Assembly (NCBI RefSeq): GCF_000332235.1
Contig: NZ_CM001775.1
Location: 3,103,770-3,167,769 of the forward strand
Origin: Geminocystis herdmanii PCC 6308
GTDB taxonomy: Bacteria > Cyanobacteriota > Cyanobacteriia > Cyanobacteriales > Cyanobacteriaceae
Length of the DNA stretch: 64,000 bases
Reading direction: 5' to 3'
The first letter of the stretch is position 1; each line of letters opens with the position of its first letter. Of this stretch, positions 10,104 to 18,847 are shown in pieces. The translations under genes were made by a program, and so were the position numbers. The notes below the pieces were generated by a model, which was given only the letters and a program-made list of their open reading frames with translations, ran no database searches and was not told the DNA's origin.

Positions 10104-10148
10104 ATTATCTTCCTTTGTTCTGTTCACGACTTATTGCTATTTAATATT

Positions 10149-10163
10149 AATAAGCCTATAGAT
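10149..10163 (-). promoter_or_regulatory. Shared motif upstream of isiA
   Basis: The plus strand reads AATAAGCCTATAGAT, 46-60 nt before the isiA start. The minus-strand form ATCTATAGGCTTATT could hold a -10-like TATAGG. No clear -35 is seen, and a match to the known Fur box cannot be claimed. Confidence 0.45.
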
Positions 10164-10230
10164 AATTTATCTTAGTTGCTATAATTTTGCAATAATTTTT
10201 AAGTAAAGTTTTGTAAAGAAAATGTTAACT

Positions 10231-10743
10231 TTATAAACTAAACTCGTTTTTAATCTGTGCAACCCAAGATTTGATACGACTTTCGGTTAAATCTGACTGA
10301 TTATCTTCATCAATGGCTAAACCCACAAATTTGCCATTACGCACAGCTTTAGATTCATTAAAATCATAATTATCTGTACTCCAATAACCGACGGTTTTAC
10401 CTCCTAGGGAGGAGATTTTTTCTTCTAAAATGCCCATAGCATCTTGAAAGTTATCGCAGTAACTAATTTGATCTCCTGCTCCAAAATAGGCGATTTTCTT
10501 GCCTGTAAAGTCAATTTGGTCTAAATCATCGTATAATCCTTCCCAATCACTCTGTAGCTCTCCAATATTCCATGTAGGGCAACCAATGATTAAGTATTCA
10601 TATTCTGCTAAGTCTTCTACTTCTGCTTGAGCAACGTCTTGTAATTCTACTACGCTATCTCCACCTAGTTCTTTTTGGATGGTTTGCGCGATCGATTCTG
10701 TATTACCAGTCTGAGTCCCAAAAAATAAGCCAATTTTTGCCAT
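10231..10743 (-). CDS. isiB: Flavodoxin (IsiB)
   Basis: The 170-residue protein is a long-chain flavodoxin that replaces ferredoxin as electron carrier when iron is scarce. The FMN-phosphate loop GTQTGNTESIA is at residues 9-19, the GCPTWNIGELQSDWE isoalloxazine loop is near residue 54, and FGAGDQISYCDNF near residue 92. It precedes isiA on the same strand with 127 bp between them, the reverse of the usual isiAB order. Confidence 0.93.
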   Translation of the reverse strand: MAKIGLFFGTQTGNTESIAQTIQKELGGDSVVELQDVAQAEVEDLAEYEYLIIGCPTWNIGELQSDWEGLYDDLDQIDFTGKKIAYFGAGDQISYCDNFQDAMGILEEKISSLGGKTVGYWSTDNYDFNESKAVRNGKFVGLAIDEDNQSDLTESRIKSWVAQIKNEFSL

Positions 10744-10804
10744 ATTCTTGTTATTTTTAATAATAATTGAGTATTAGTTTTCTCACTTATTAATAATAGC
10801 TATC

Positions 10805-10819
10805 AATAAGTCTATAGAT
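10805..10819 (-). promoter_or_regulatory. Shared motif upstream of isiB
   Basis: The plus strand reads AATAAGTCTATAGAT, 62-76 nt before the isiB start. It differs from the isiA copy at one position. The surrounding sequence also contains the inverted element GCTATC-N-GATAGC. Confidence 0.45.
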
Positions 10820-11028
10820 AGCTTAACTTACTTGATTATTTTTAGCAATAAGATGAATAAGGGTTGGTAAAAAGTATTTTGATGAAGGTAGGCAAGGGCA
10901 ATGGCTCGACTACGCTCACCAACCAAGGAAAAGGCAAGAGTTTTAATGGTTTTTATTCATAGAGTGAGAGTATGTAGTTGTATGGTAATCACATATTTTT
11001 TTGGTGAAAACTCATTATTCATTACTCA

Positions 11029-11922
11029 TTACTTCTGATAGGCACGAATCATGGCTTGTGTGCCTTGGGTTGCGCCGCCGAGTTCTGCAACGGATTGAAA
11101 CATTTGAGTAGCTAAATCTGTAGCAGGTAAAGTCTGATTTTCAAGGCTTTCTGTCACTAAACGTAAATCTTTGAGTATGTGTTTAATCATGAATCCGGGG
11201 GCAAAATCTGAGGAGGCGACTTTGGGTGCTAAATTCGTTAATGCCCAAGAACCTGCGGCCCCCGTGCTACAAACTTTAATCATCAAATCAGGATCAATAT
11301 TTAAGGTTTTTGCTAACTCCATTGCCTCACAAATAGCCATCATGTGGATAGAAGCCAGTACTTGATTACATAGTTTTACAGCTTGTCCATTACCGATCGA
11401 GCCACAATGAACAATATTTTTGCCCATTGCCTGAAAAATAGGTAAAGATGTTTGAAAATCTCGATCGTCACCCCCTACCATAATGGTTAAAGTGCCGTTT
11501 TGAGCGCCAATATCTCCTCCTGACACGGGTGCATCCATGAAGTGTAAGCCGTTCGATCGTAATTTGTCGTTAATCTCTTTAACTGCCTGTGTGCCGATCG
11601 TGCTAAAATCAATGATAATGGTTTCAGGTTTGGCAAAATGAACAATTCCGTCCTCTCCAAAAATAACCTCATTTACGTCTGGCACATCACTGACACAAAT
11701 ACAGACAAAATCTGCATCTTTCACTGCATCTTCAATGGTAGAAACTATTTTAACTCCATTTTCAAGAGCTTGAGTTACAAGAGTTCGATCGCAAAGCGGC
11801 GCTGCACGATCGATCTGAGTACGATTCCACCCTTTAACATTATATTGATGTTTAACCAAATTTTGAGCCATAGGCGAACCCATTACACCCAAACCAATAA
11901 AACCAATATTTTTTTTGTCCAT
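11029..11922 (-). CDS. NAD(P)-dependent beta-hydroxyacid dehydrogenase (3-hydroxyisobutyrate dehydrogenase family)
   Basis: The 297-residue protein has the Rossmann fingerprint GFIGLGVMGSPMAQNL at residues 7-22, with the R in the WNRT strand end pointing to NADP(H). It has the substrate motif DAPVSGGDIGAQNGTL near residue 131 and the catalytic-lysine region GNGQAVKLCNQ near residue 178. Close relatives act as glyoxylate/succinic semialdehyde reductases or tartronate semialdehyde reductases; the substrate is not decidable here. It is divergent from the toxin-antitoxin pair at 12005. Confidence 0.88.
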   Translation of the reverse strand: MDKKNIGFIGLGVMGSPMAQNLVKHQYNVKGWNRTQIDRAAPLCDRTLVTQALENGVKIVSTIEDAVKDADFVCICVSDVPDVNEVIFGEDGIVHFAKPETIIIDFSTIGTQAVKEINDKLRSNGLHFMDAPVSGGDIGAQNGTLTIMVGGDDRDFQTSLPIFQAMGKNIVHCGSIGNGQAVKLCNQVLASIHMMAICEAMELAKTLNIDPDLMIKVCSTGAAGSWALTNLAPKVASSDFAPGFMIKHILKDLRLVTESLENQTLPATDLATQMFQSVAELGGATQGTQAMIRAYQK

Positions 11923-12004
11923 AGATTGAGTTCAGAAATAAAATTAAATATTAATCTTGAAATGGTTACAATTAAAGAGTTGTCACCATAATAGCATACC
12001 CAGA

Positions 12005-12238
12005 ATGAATGCACTAAAATATCAAACAATTATAAAAAATGGTCAACTCAACTTACCGACTCTTGATTTACCAGAAGGAACAGTTGTGGAAGCAATTTTA
12101 TTAATTCAAAAATCAACTGAAATGGATGAAACAGATTATCTGCTTTCAACATCTGCTAACCGTCAGCATCTCCAAGAAGCCATCGAATCTCTTAAAAATC
12201 CTGATAACTATATTTATGTAGATTCTGCTAAATTATGA
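12005..12238 (+). CDS. Type II antitoxin partner of YoeB-like toxin
   Basis: The 77-residue product starts at the ATG at 12005; a longer in-frame start at 11957 would add residues of no family likeness. The N-terminus (IIKNGQLNLPTLDLPEGTVVEAI) resembles the DUF104/AbrB-like DNA-binding strand unit, and the C-terminus (LQEAIESLKNPDNYIYVD) resembles the toxin-binding tail of YefM-type antitoxins. Its stop overlaps the toxin start by four bases (ATGA), indicating translational coupling. It probably neutralises the toxin and represses the pair. Confidence 0.75.
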   Translation: MNALKYQTIIKNGQLNLPTLDLPEGTVVEAILLIQKSTEMDETDYLLSTSANRQHLQEAIESLKNPDNYIYVDSAKL

Positions 12239-12492
12239 GAAAAGTTGCTTTTTTAACTAGAAGTTTCGATGAATTTAACCAATGGGCAATTAACGATAAA
12301 AAAATTTACACTAAAATAGTTAATCTCATTAAAGATATTGAAAGAGAGCCTTTTTCTGGATTAGGAAAACCAGAAGCATTAAAACATGAATTATCAGGAT
12401 TATGGTCACGACGTATTACTGAAGAACATCGATTAGTGTATCGTGTTTCTCCTGAAGAAATTATTATTATTTCTTGTAAGTTTCATTATTGA
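12235..12492 (+). CDS. YoeB/Txe-family mRNA interferase toxin
   Basis: The 85-residue protein matches YoeB/Txe: basic first strand, FDEFNQW near residue 11, then GLGKPEALKHELSGLWSRRITEEHRLVYRV, and a C-terminal CKFHY whose His and Tyr match the catalytic C-terminus. YoeB toxins bind the ribosome and cut mRNA at the A site. It is coupled to the antitoxin by a 4-nt overlap. It appears intact. Confidence 0.9.
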   Translation: MRKVAFLTRSFDEFNQWAINDKKIYTKIVNLIKDIEREPFSGLGKPEALKHELSGLWSRRITEEHRLVYRVSPEEIIIISCKFHY

Positions 12493-12557
12493 TCGTGATC
12501 GTTTTTGTGGGGAGGTACGATTTAGCACTCAATGAATCGCACTCATTCCCCCATTCA

Positions 12558-13103
12558 TTAACTGCCAAAGCGCATTTGAGTTAAAGCGTGTTGAGTTTTG
12601 CTATCGAGAGAATTAAACAGAAAACGCCCACGAGATTTTTGTTGAGGGCGAAAATTACGTTTATTTTTAGTCTTTGTCGAATCAACCTCCTTCGCTAAGG
12701 CGTGGGCGGAAAGCCATTCAGCACCATAACCGACAACTGTATGACGTTGAGCTTGATCCGATGTCGCTACAATAATCCTTGTATCGGTTTCTGGATTACG
12801 ACGGGGAAAAGAGGCACAAAATTTTTCTATATAAGTATCTGCTGTTTCAGTATAAGACGTATAGTAAATTGAAACACTTTGATTTAATTTTTCTTCATAG
12901 CTAGGGGTTTTCTGATAGTGAGAATCAAAGACTATCTTTGACTCTAAACCCTTATAACCTGTATAGTTAACTAAACTTTCGATGAGAGATTCCCTAGCGT
13001 GTTCTAATCCGTTATTATCCCTAATGTTTTTAAGCCAATGCCATGTTCCAATTATGTTGTAGCCATCTACCAACAAGATAGCTTGAGAATTTGTAGAAAC
13101 CAT
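12558..13103 (-). CDS. NYN-domain (YacP/Rae1-like) ribonuclease
   Basis: The 181-residue product starts with VDGYNIIGTW near residue 12, the first acidic motif of PIN-like NYN nucleases. ESLIESLVNYTG and KIVFDSH follow, then TADTYIEKF and IIVATSDQAQRHTVVGYGAEWLSA with further acidic residues. The Bacillus relative Rae1 is a ribosome-associated endoribonuclease. The basic C-terminal tail could help bind RNA. It is a single gene. Confidence 0.85.
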   Translation of the reverse strand: MVSTNSQAILLVDGYNIIGTWHWLKNIRDNNGLEHARESLIESLVNYTGYKGLESKIVFDSHYQKTPSYEEKLNQSVSIYYTSYTETADTYIEKFCASFPRRNPETDTRIIVATSDQAQRHTVVGYGAEWLSAHALAKEVDSTKTKNKRNFRPQQKSRGRFLFNSLDSKTQHALTQMRFGS

Positions 13104-13275
13104 TTTCCTGCATATATATTTTACTAAAGGTCATTTTTTACGATGTCATTATGGTAAATTTTAACAAAAATTTAAGATATTCGCTGTATTTATCGCCACA
13201 AATTTTTCAAGTGAAGCACCCTACTTTCAAGGAAGTAACGTAACCTCAGTTCGACATAAGAAAAGTAAGGAAAAT

Positions 13276-13926
13276 CTATAGTTGAAATAAGTCTGTGGGC
13301 TTACCCTGATTCACCACTTCCCCTTGTTTGAGTAAAAAATAACCATCGGCATAGTTTAATTCTTCGAGGCGATGTGTTACCCAAAGAGCGGTAATTCCTC
13401 TTTCTTTGACAAGTTTTTGTACCAACATTACTAATTCTATTTGGGTGTCGGGATCAAGTAATGCGGTGGGTTCGTCTAATAATAAGACTTGACAATGACG
13501 AGCGATCGCTCCTGCAATGGCAATTCTTTGTTTTTGTCCTCCACTTAGGGCATAGATGGGGCGCCGTTCTAATTCTAAAAGATTTACAGCCGTAAGGGCT
13601 TCTCTTACTCTGAGTTTAACTTGATTAAGGTTGAGTTTTTCTTCTACTAACCCAAAGGCTATATCGGCGGCGACGGTGGGCATGACTAATTGGTGATCGG
13701 GGTTTTGAAAGACAAATCCCAATGGTTTGTCGGTGATTAAGTTGCCACTGGCGGGAGTCAGTAAACCTGCTAATAATCGTAGTAAGGTGGATTTTCCACA
13801 ACCATTATTGCCTAATAACATCCAAAATTCGCCTTTTGGTACTTTTAGGCTACAGGATTTGAGGACTGGAGTTTGTAGATTCCAGCCAAAGTTTAAGTTT
13901 TCTATTTCGATCGCAAATTTAGACAA
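13276..13926 (-). CDS. ECF-type ABC transporter ATPase (CbiO-like)
   Basis: The 216-residue ATPase has Walker A GNNGCGKSTLL near residue 39, the Q-loop FVFQNPDHQLVMPTV typical of energy-coupling factor ATPases, signature LSGGQKQRIAIAGA, Walker B LLLDEPTALLD and the H-loop TH. It would power uptake with a T component (CbiQ) and a substrate-binding S component. The matching cbiQ-like gene lies at 20320 and a cbiM-like gene at 43530. Cobalt or nickel uptake is therefore possible but not shown. Confidence 0.85.
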   Translation of the reverse strand: MSKFAIEIENLNFGWNLQTPVLKSCSLKVPKGEFWMLLGNNGCGKSTLLRLLAGLLTPASGNLITDKPLGFVFQNPDHQLVMPTVAADIAFGLVEEKLNLNQVKLRVREALTAVNLLELERRPIYALSGGQKQRIAIAGAIARHCQVLLLDEPTALLDPDTQIELVMLVQKLVKERGITALWVTHRLEELNYADGYFLLKQGEVVNQGKPTDLFQL

Positions 13927-14056
13927 CTTAGTTAATAATTAATTAGTTAATAGTGCAAAGTTTGAGAAAATGATCATTTTTTTAGGAAAAAACTTTATTC
14001 TCATTGAGAACAAAAGAATCTCATAATGAATCCTGTCAAATATTACCATAAAAAAT

Positions 14057-14073
14057 GGTGGGCAATGCCCACC
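14057..14073 (-). terminator. Hairpin repeat GGTGGGCAATGCCCACC, likely terminator of the DUF4912 gene
   Basis: This perfect 8-bp inverted repeat, followed on the minus strand by ATTTTTT, lies 25 bp after the DUF4912 gene stop. It is one of six copies of this palindrome in the window. Confidence 0.65.
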
Positions 14074-14098
14074 CTAGAATTTTCACTTTTATGATTAA

Positions 14099-15481
14099 TT
14101 AACGAAGGGGAGGAAACCACTCTAATACGGCTTCTTCTTTGGTGTTGGTATTACGAGAGGGAGTAGCTCGATCGAAGGTCATATGAACCGATCGAGTTTG
14201 TTCACCATCAGCGGCAACCGCTACAATAGGATAATCGATGTTGCCGTCTTGGAAAGACATTTGGAAACGGAAAGTACCATCAGGATTTAACTTGATTTCC
14301 CGTCCACCAATGGTAACTTTAGCATCAGGTTCTGTTGCACCATAAACGATTAATTCCGCATCGGCAATTAACCAGAACTTACGAGGTTTAGTGGGTGTCA
14401 TGTCAGAGGAGAATCCTGCACCTGATCCCGAAGCCAAGCCTAAACCATAACCCGAACCCGAAGCTAATCCTAAACCATAACCAGAACCTGAAGCAATGGC
14501 ACTTTCTCCCGCCCACATTCCGATACCAGAAGGGAAAACATAGGAACTAAGAGCATTTTCAGGAATCATGGAACTAGGAGCGTTTTCAGGAATCATGGAG
14601 CTAGTAGCTTGTTGCATACTACCGTATAAAGAACCGGCTACTCTCTGAGCTTCGACACTTTGGGCTAAACCGAAAACTTGATCATGGATTTGACCGTAAT
14701 AAGTACTCGTTTGTTGTTGGTGTTGCTGTTGTTGTGCTGCCAATGCCGCTTTTTTGGCAGGAGGAGTGAGTTTATAAACAGTTTTTGTGGTTAATTCTTC
14801 TTCCCAAGGCACGGTGACAAATACGTCTTCAACCCAATCACTAGGATACACAGGAGGAACTCTTACGGGAACTGATCTAGCTAATACTAACCAACGACCA
14901 TCAAAACAACGATAACCGATGTCGATTACATAATCACGATCGCTCACAGGAACAGGTAAATACCATTCTCGTGCTAATTCATCACAAAGATATTCTTGAA
15001 TACTGTGGGGACTTTGATAGTTTAAATCAATATCAGTAACATCATATAATCTTAAAGCTAACTGTTGTCCACCTTGACGGCGTAAATCTTCTTTACGATC
15101 GTGGGGTATGTCCCAATAAGTATAAGCCCACTGAGGATCACGAGGCATTAACACAATGCGACTGTCACCATAACCACCGGGTAATTCACCAAAACCCTCG
15201 TCCACGTCAGCGAGAGGGCCACCAATTAAATCATCTTGTCCGACTTCAAATTTAGATGCTTCCATTTTTTGCTCCTCTTGATTATTTGATTGATTTGATA
15301 AATTAGTTTGATTATTGGAATTGATATTATTGCTGGAAATAAATTCGGGTTCTTTTTCTTGAATAACGCTTAACAATTGAGCTTTGCGCATTCGACTGTA
15401 ACGAGGAATATTTAAAGCACTAGCCACTTTGCGTAGTTGTCTTAAAGTCATTTCCTCTAAAGGTGGTCGTTGCTTGGACAT
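14099..15481 (-). CDS. DUF4912 protein with N-terminal Rho-N/SAP-like domain
   Basis: The 460-residue protein begins with a Rho-N/SAP-like helical unit (MTLRQLRKVASALNIPRYSRM) that can bind nucleic acid, followed by an Asn/Gln-rich linker. Next is the DUF4912 domain, with RIVLMPRDPQWAYTYWDIP near residue 110 and the YVIDIGYR and WLVLARS blocks. Low-complexity Gln and Gly-Ser stretches follow (SGSGYGLGLA repeated near residue 330), then a C-terminal beta-rich part. Relatives are widespread in cyanobacteria with unknown function. It ends in a hairpin terminator. Confidence 0.8.
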   Translation of the reverse strand: MSKQRPPLEEMTLRQLRKVASALNIPRYSRMRKAQLLSVIQEKEPEFISSNNINSNNQTNLSNQSNNQEEQKMEASKFEVGQDDLIGGPLADVDEGFGELPGGYGDSRIVLMPRDPQWAYTYWDIPHDRKEDLRRQGGQQLALRLYDVTDIDLNYQSPHSIQEYLCDELAREWYLPVPVSDRDYVIDIGYRCFDGRWLVLARSVPVRVPPVYPSDWVEDVFVTVPWEEELTTKTVYKLTPPAKKAALAAQQQQHQQQTSTYYGQIHDQVFGLAQSVEAQRVAGSLYGSMQQATSSMIPENAPSSMIPENALSSYVFPSGIGMWAGESAIASGSGYGLGLASGSGYGLGLASGSGAGFSSDMTPTKPRKFWLIADAELIVYGATEPDAKVTIGGREIKLNPDGTFRFQMSFQDGNIDYPIVAVAADGEQTRSVHMTFDRATPSRNTNTKEEAVLEWFPPLR

Positions 15482-15865
15482 AAGATTAAATCTTGATTTT
15501 TTTAGTGTTTAATCAATAGTCAGATCATATTAGTACTTATTTACTAAATAATTAGTGGTAAATACACCTTTTCAGGTTAAAAGTTGTTTTAATCTTTTTT
15601 GGGGATCAATTACTTAACTTTATGTAACAAAATCTAACCCTGATTCGTCAAGGGGTACAAACTATTATTTAAGATTTGTAAACCAAAAACAAGGGTTTTA
15701 GGGATCACAATGTCATGATTTCTTGACATTATCTTCGATCGATCCCCTTGACAGAAAATTATGTCATGGTTTCTTGATAATTAAGAATTAAGAATTAAGA
15801 ATTAAGAATTAAGAATTTTGTACCCCTAACTCCCTAACTCCCTATCTCCCTATCTTCCTATCTTC
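15482..15865. other. Non-coding stretch with tandem repeats
   Basis: No gene is seen. The left part is the upstream region of the DUF4912 gene. At 15779-15818 there are five copies of aattaag, followed by octamer-like repeats (ctaactcc, ctatctcc) up to the stop of the LysR gene. A second partial repeat (tgtcatg-tttcttgaca) occurs near 15710-15775. Confidence 0.6.
15779..15818. repeat. Heptanucleotide tandem repeat (aattaag)n
   Basis: Five to six in-phase copies of the 7-mer aattaag. The same unit recurs at 41946-41984 beside pyrH. Confidence 0.85.
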
Positions 15866-16777
15866 CTAATTAACCTTATTAGACTCATAAATGAGGTTAA
15901 AAAAGTCTTTTACGGTAGGAATTTGTAAACGATCTTTTGTGGTGATAAGTACAACTTCCCTCGTGAGTTGATGATTATTTTCTAATCCTAAATCAATGGG
16001 AATAATTGCTAAACTGGGATCGTTTAGAGATTCATTGAGGGCTAATGCGGGTAATAATGCGATCAAATTACCCTGTCGAATCACTCCTCGAAAAGCATCT
16101 AAAGTATTTAACTCCATAGCTACTTCTAAATCTAATCCTTGACTAGCAAAAATTTCTTGAACTATTCTCTGCATTCCATAACCATCTTTGAAAATCACTT
16201 GAGAATATTGGGCTAAATCGTTAATGGTGACGCTTTTTTGTTGGGCTAAAGGATGATTATTTGAGGTTAATACTTTTATCGGTTCATAATATAAATGTTT
16301 TACTACCATTTCTGAACTGGAGGTTAAGTATTTATTGTTCATCACTAAGGCTACATCGACTAAACCATCCCTTAAAACTTTTAAGGCTCGATCGCTACCT
16401 AAAGCAGTTACTCGTAATTGTACTTGAGGATGATTTTGACAAAAATTTTGTAGAAGGGGAGGTAAATAATAAGCACAAACAGAATGAATCGCCGCCACAC
16501 ACAATTCTGTTTGCTCACCTCCTAGTAATTCTTGGATTTTTTCTTCTACTTTTTCCCACTCCTGACAAATACGCCTAGCATGGGGTAAGATTCTTTCCCC
16601 AGTAATAGTTAACTTGGCTTGGGCTTGACGATGAAATAAAGGGGTTTTGAGATGTTCTTCTAAACCTTGAATTTGACGACTAATAGTTGATTGTGTCACA
16701 CTACATATTTTAGAGGCTTGTCCAAAACTGCCTGTTTCACTTACTGCTAAAAAAGCTCTAATTTGCTCAATTCTCAT
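15866..16777 (-). CDS. ntcB: LysR-family transcriptional regulator, NtcB-like
   Basis: The 303-residue protein has a LysR winged helix at residues 1-60 (RIEQIRAFLAVSETGSFGQAS, then VTQSTISRQIQGLEE) and a periplasmic-binding-like effector domain. The blocks ELCVAAIHSVCAYYLPP and VTALGSDRALKVLRDGLVD are those I associate with NtcB, the cyanobacterial activator of nitrate-assimilation genes that responds to nitrite. No nitrate genes lie nearby. The LysR family is certain; NtcB identity comes from recall of the family. Confidence 0.6.
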   Translation of the reverse strand: MRIEQIRAFLAVSETGSFGQASKICSVTQSTISRQIQGLEEHLKTPLFHRQAQAKLTITGERILPHARRICQEWEKVEEKIQELLGGEQTELCVAAIHSVCAYYLPPLLQNFCQNHPQVQLRVTALGSDRALKVLRDGLVDVALVMNNKYLTSSSEMVVKHLYYEPIKVLTSNNHPLAQQKSVTINDLAQYSQVIFKDGYGMQRIVQEIFASQGLDLEVAMELNTLDAFRGVIRQGNLIALLPALALNESLNDPSLAIIPIDLGLENNHQLTREVVLITTKDRLQIPTVKDFFNLIYESNKVN

Positions 16778-16912
16778 ATATTATTTCTTCTTCTACATTG
16801 CTCTAGGATCAAAGCAAAATAAATAGTGGACATAACAACATAAGAGATTCATTTTAATAAATTCTCTTGCTTTGTTAATATATCAAAATTTATTGCTTCG
16901 ATCGGCTATATG

Positions 16913-17086
16913 TCAGGGTATGATCACAGGATTTGATGGTGTAGAGTTAGGGGTGGATGATTCAGAAAAATTGGTAATTAATACGATGGGTAGAGTTAGA
17001 GTCGTAAGCGCGATCGCTGTACCTAAAATTTCTATAATTATTTGTGTAGGAGGTTTCTTTTTCCTAGAAGGTTCACCAGCTTCCAT
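16913..17086 (-). CDS. Small single-helix membrane protein
   Basis: A 57-residue frame starts MEAGEPSRKKKPPTQ, continues into one membrane helix (IIIEILGTAIALTTLTLPIVLI) and ends in a Ser/Thr/Pro tail. The basic stretch before the helix predicts a cytoplasmic N-terminus. A HIP1 octamer lies within the frame. No Shine-Dalgarno is visible. The opposite strand has an overlapping open frame of 77 codons, but its composition is not protein-like. It is transcribed toward the LysR gene; function unknown. Confidence 0.5.
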   Translation of the reverse strand: MEAGEPSRKKKPPTQIIIEILGTAIALTTLTLPIVLITNFSESSTPNSTPSNPVIIP

Positions 17087-17406
17087 ATATTTGAGAATCG
17101 AATAAAAAAATAATTGATTAGTTTTGTTTTGGATTACTCACTATCATAGCAATTATTTTCAAGAGAATTGTCATTTTTGAACAATTAGGCTTTGTCTTAT
17201 AGTATTTTATCGATGGGGAGGTTAGGAAATAGATAAAAACAACATTGCCCGAAAAAACCAACAAACACGTTTTTAATCGTACTAGCTGATTTTCTCAGGC
17301 AATGATTTTTGTTATTTCAACCTTGACAATTAGGACAAGGATTTTTTTTGTGATGACAAAAGCCTAATTTAGCCTTTGAGAATCACTCTGAAGTAGAAAT
17401 AGGAGA
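17087..17406. other. Region downstream of cpcA
   Basis: No gene is seen in 320 bp. On the minus strand after cpcA there is an imperfect 9-bp stem near 17360-17380 (AAAGgCTAA with TTAGgCTTT) and a CCTTG/CAAGG stem at about 17322-17341. An 8-bp pair (cattgccc and its complement) lies about 50 bp apart at 17241-17310. One of these may end the cpc message, but none is a textbook terminator. Confidence 0.4.
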
Positions 17407-17898
17407 CTAGCTGAGAGCGTTGATAGCGTAGTCGATGTAGGAGTTAGCTTCAGAAGCAGCATCTCCACTTAAACCGTGGTTAGCTTTGATGTATTTTAAA
17501 GCTTCGATATACCAGCTAGGAGATAAGTCGAAACTACGGTTGATTTCATCAATACCAGCGATTAAGTATTCGTCCATGGGACCAGTACCACCAGCGATAC
17601 AACAGTATGTAACCATACGGAGGTAGTAGCCGATGTCACGAGCACATTTTGCTTTACCTTCGGCAGTAGAAGCGAAGTTAGCACCGGGGGTGGTGGTGGT
17701 GTAAGGGAATTTGCTGTAAACTGCGTTTGCTGCACCATCAATTAAACGTTGTGCATTTTCGGTTAAAGATTTAGCAGCTTGTAAACCAGCGGTAGCTTGA
17801 CGAAAACGACCGAAGGCGATTTGTAATTCGGTGCTGCTTAAGAAACGACCTTGAGAATCTGCTGCGGATACTGCTTCAGTTAAAGGGGTTTTGGACAT
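17407..17898 (-). CDS. cpcA: C-phycocyanin alpha subunit
   Basis: The 163-residue protein is the phycocyanin alpha chain of the phycobilisome rods. It has [21 protein letters not shown] at the N-terminus, the chromophore cysteine in [12 protein letters not shown] near residue 84, and a C-terminal [10 protein letters not shown]. It binds one phycocyanobilin. It follows cpcB by 62 bp on the same strand, giving the usual cpcBA order. No rod-linker or lyase gene follows. Confidence 0.97.
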   Translation of the reverse strand: MSKTPLTEAVSAADSQGRFLSSTELQIAFGRFRQATAGLQAAKSLTENAQRLIDGAANAVYSKFPYTTTTPGANFASTAEGKAKCARDIGYYLRMVTYCCIAGGTGPMDEYLIAGIDEINRSFDLSPSWYIEALKYIKANHGLSGDAASEANSYIDYAINALS

Positions 17899-17960
17899 TT
17901 GATTGATTTCTCCTAAATAATGTTTGTGTTACTTGATTTATCTTTTGGGTATGGATATAC

Positions 17961-18479
17961 CTATGCAACTGCAGCAGCAGCACGATCGAAATAGGTAGCA
18001 ACTTCAGCCATTAAAGCACTACAATCACCAAGGGTAATACCATTGGTATCGTTAGCAATGGCAATAGCTGCATCTTTCATTTTTTGAACACCAACAGCTA
18101 CGGAAGAACCGGGAGTACCTAATGCTAAGTAGGTTTCACGAAGTCCATTTAAACAACGATCTTCTAATACGGAAGCGTCACCAGCGAAGATAGCGTAGGT
18201 AACGTAACGTAAAATGATTTCCATGTCACGAAGACAAGCAGCCATACGACGGCTAGTATAAGCATTTCCACCGGGAGCGATTAATTGAGGTTGCTCGGCG
18301 AATAAAGAACGAGCTGCGTTGGTAACGATAGCAGAAGCGTTGCTGGTGATACGGTTAACGGTATCAATACGTTTGTTGCTGTCACTTACCATTTGGCTTA
18401 AAGCATCGATTTGGCTAGAGCTTAAGAACTCTCCACGAGCGTCAGCTTGAGAAACAACTCTTGTGAATGCGTCGTACAT
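17961..18479 (-). CDS. cpcB: C-phycocyanin beta subunit
   Basis: The 172-residue beta chain has [20 protein letters not shown], the first chromophore cysteine in [15 protein letters not shown] near residue 82, the methylated-asparagine region, and the second bilin cysteine in [11 protein letters not shown] near residue 153. It pairs with CpcA in the phycobilisome rod. It is the first gene of the operon. The ATG at 18479 has TAGGAGATT about 6 nt upstream, a good ribosome site. Confidence 0.97.
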   Translation of the reverse strand: MYDAFTRVVSQADARGEFLSSSQIDALSQMVSDSNKRIDTVNRITSNASAIVTNAARSLFAEQPQLIAPGGNAYTSRRMAACLRDMEIILRYVTYAIFAGDASVLEDRCLNGLRETYLALGTPGSSVAVGVQKMKDAAIAIANDTNGITLGDCSALMAEVATYFDRAAAAVA

Positions 18480-18847
18480 TTTCAGTTAATCTCCTAATAA
18501 TAGAATTAGTTTGTTTTGTTTTTTTATTAAATTTGAGTTCAACAAAAAGTTAAACCGAGGTGGGATTCAAATCCCGAAAATTAGTTTCTCTTATTATGTG
18601 CTTAAGTACAAGTTATTGTTAAGCAGTTGTAAAGAAACTTAATAATCAGACATTTTTCTGTGTAGAAATCCGTCTTAGAAAGGTGTTTGAACCTCTCATA
18701 TAAGTTTATACCCTGTCTTTGCGCATTTGTTTATTACGTCTTGTTAAATTTTCTGAGATACTTATTTACATTTGTTAATATTTTTTTTAGGAGAATAACA
18801 GTTTAAACTTTGGTGTAAGTTGTGTTGGAAATAGAGTGCAAATTATA
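18480..18847. other. cpcBA promoter/leader region
   Basis: About 370 bp without a gene separates cpcB from the divergent yjbQ gene. A long leader is expected for a highly expressed cpc operon. A palindromic ggtGGGATTCAAATCCCg lies near 18559. I cannot place a transcription start with confidence. Confidence 0.45.

Noticed and set aside
11638-11991. 117-codon plus-strand open frame
   Set aside because: It is antisense to the dehydrogenase gene, which has a clear Rossmann motif at its start.
16872-17105. 77-codon plus-strand open frame
   Set aside because: It is antisense to a frame with a coherent basic-helix-polar membrane profile, and its own composition is not protein-like.
18555-18580. 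T-loop-like palindrome (ggtgggattcaaatcccg) suggesting a tRNA upstream of cpcB
   Set aside because: The base before TTC is A rather than the conserved G53, and no acceptor, D or anticodon arms can be folded around it.
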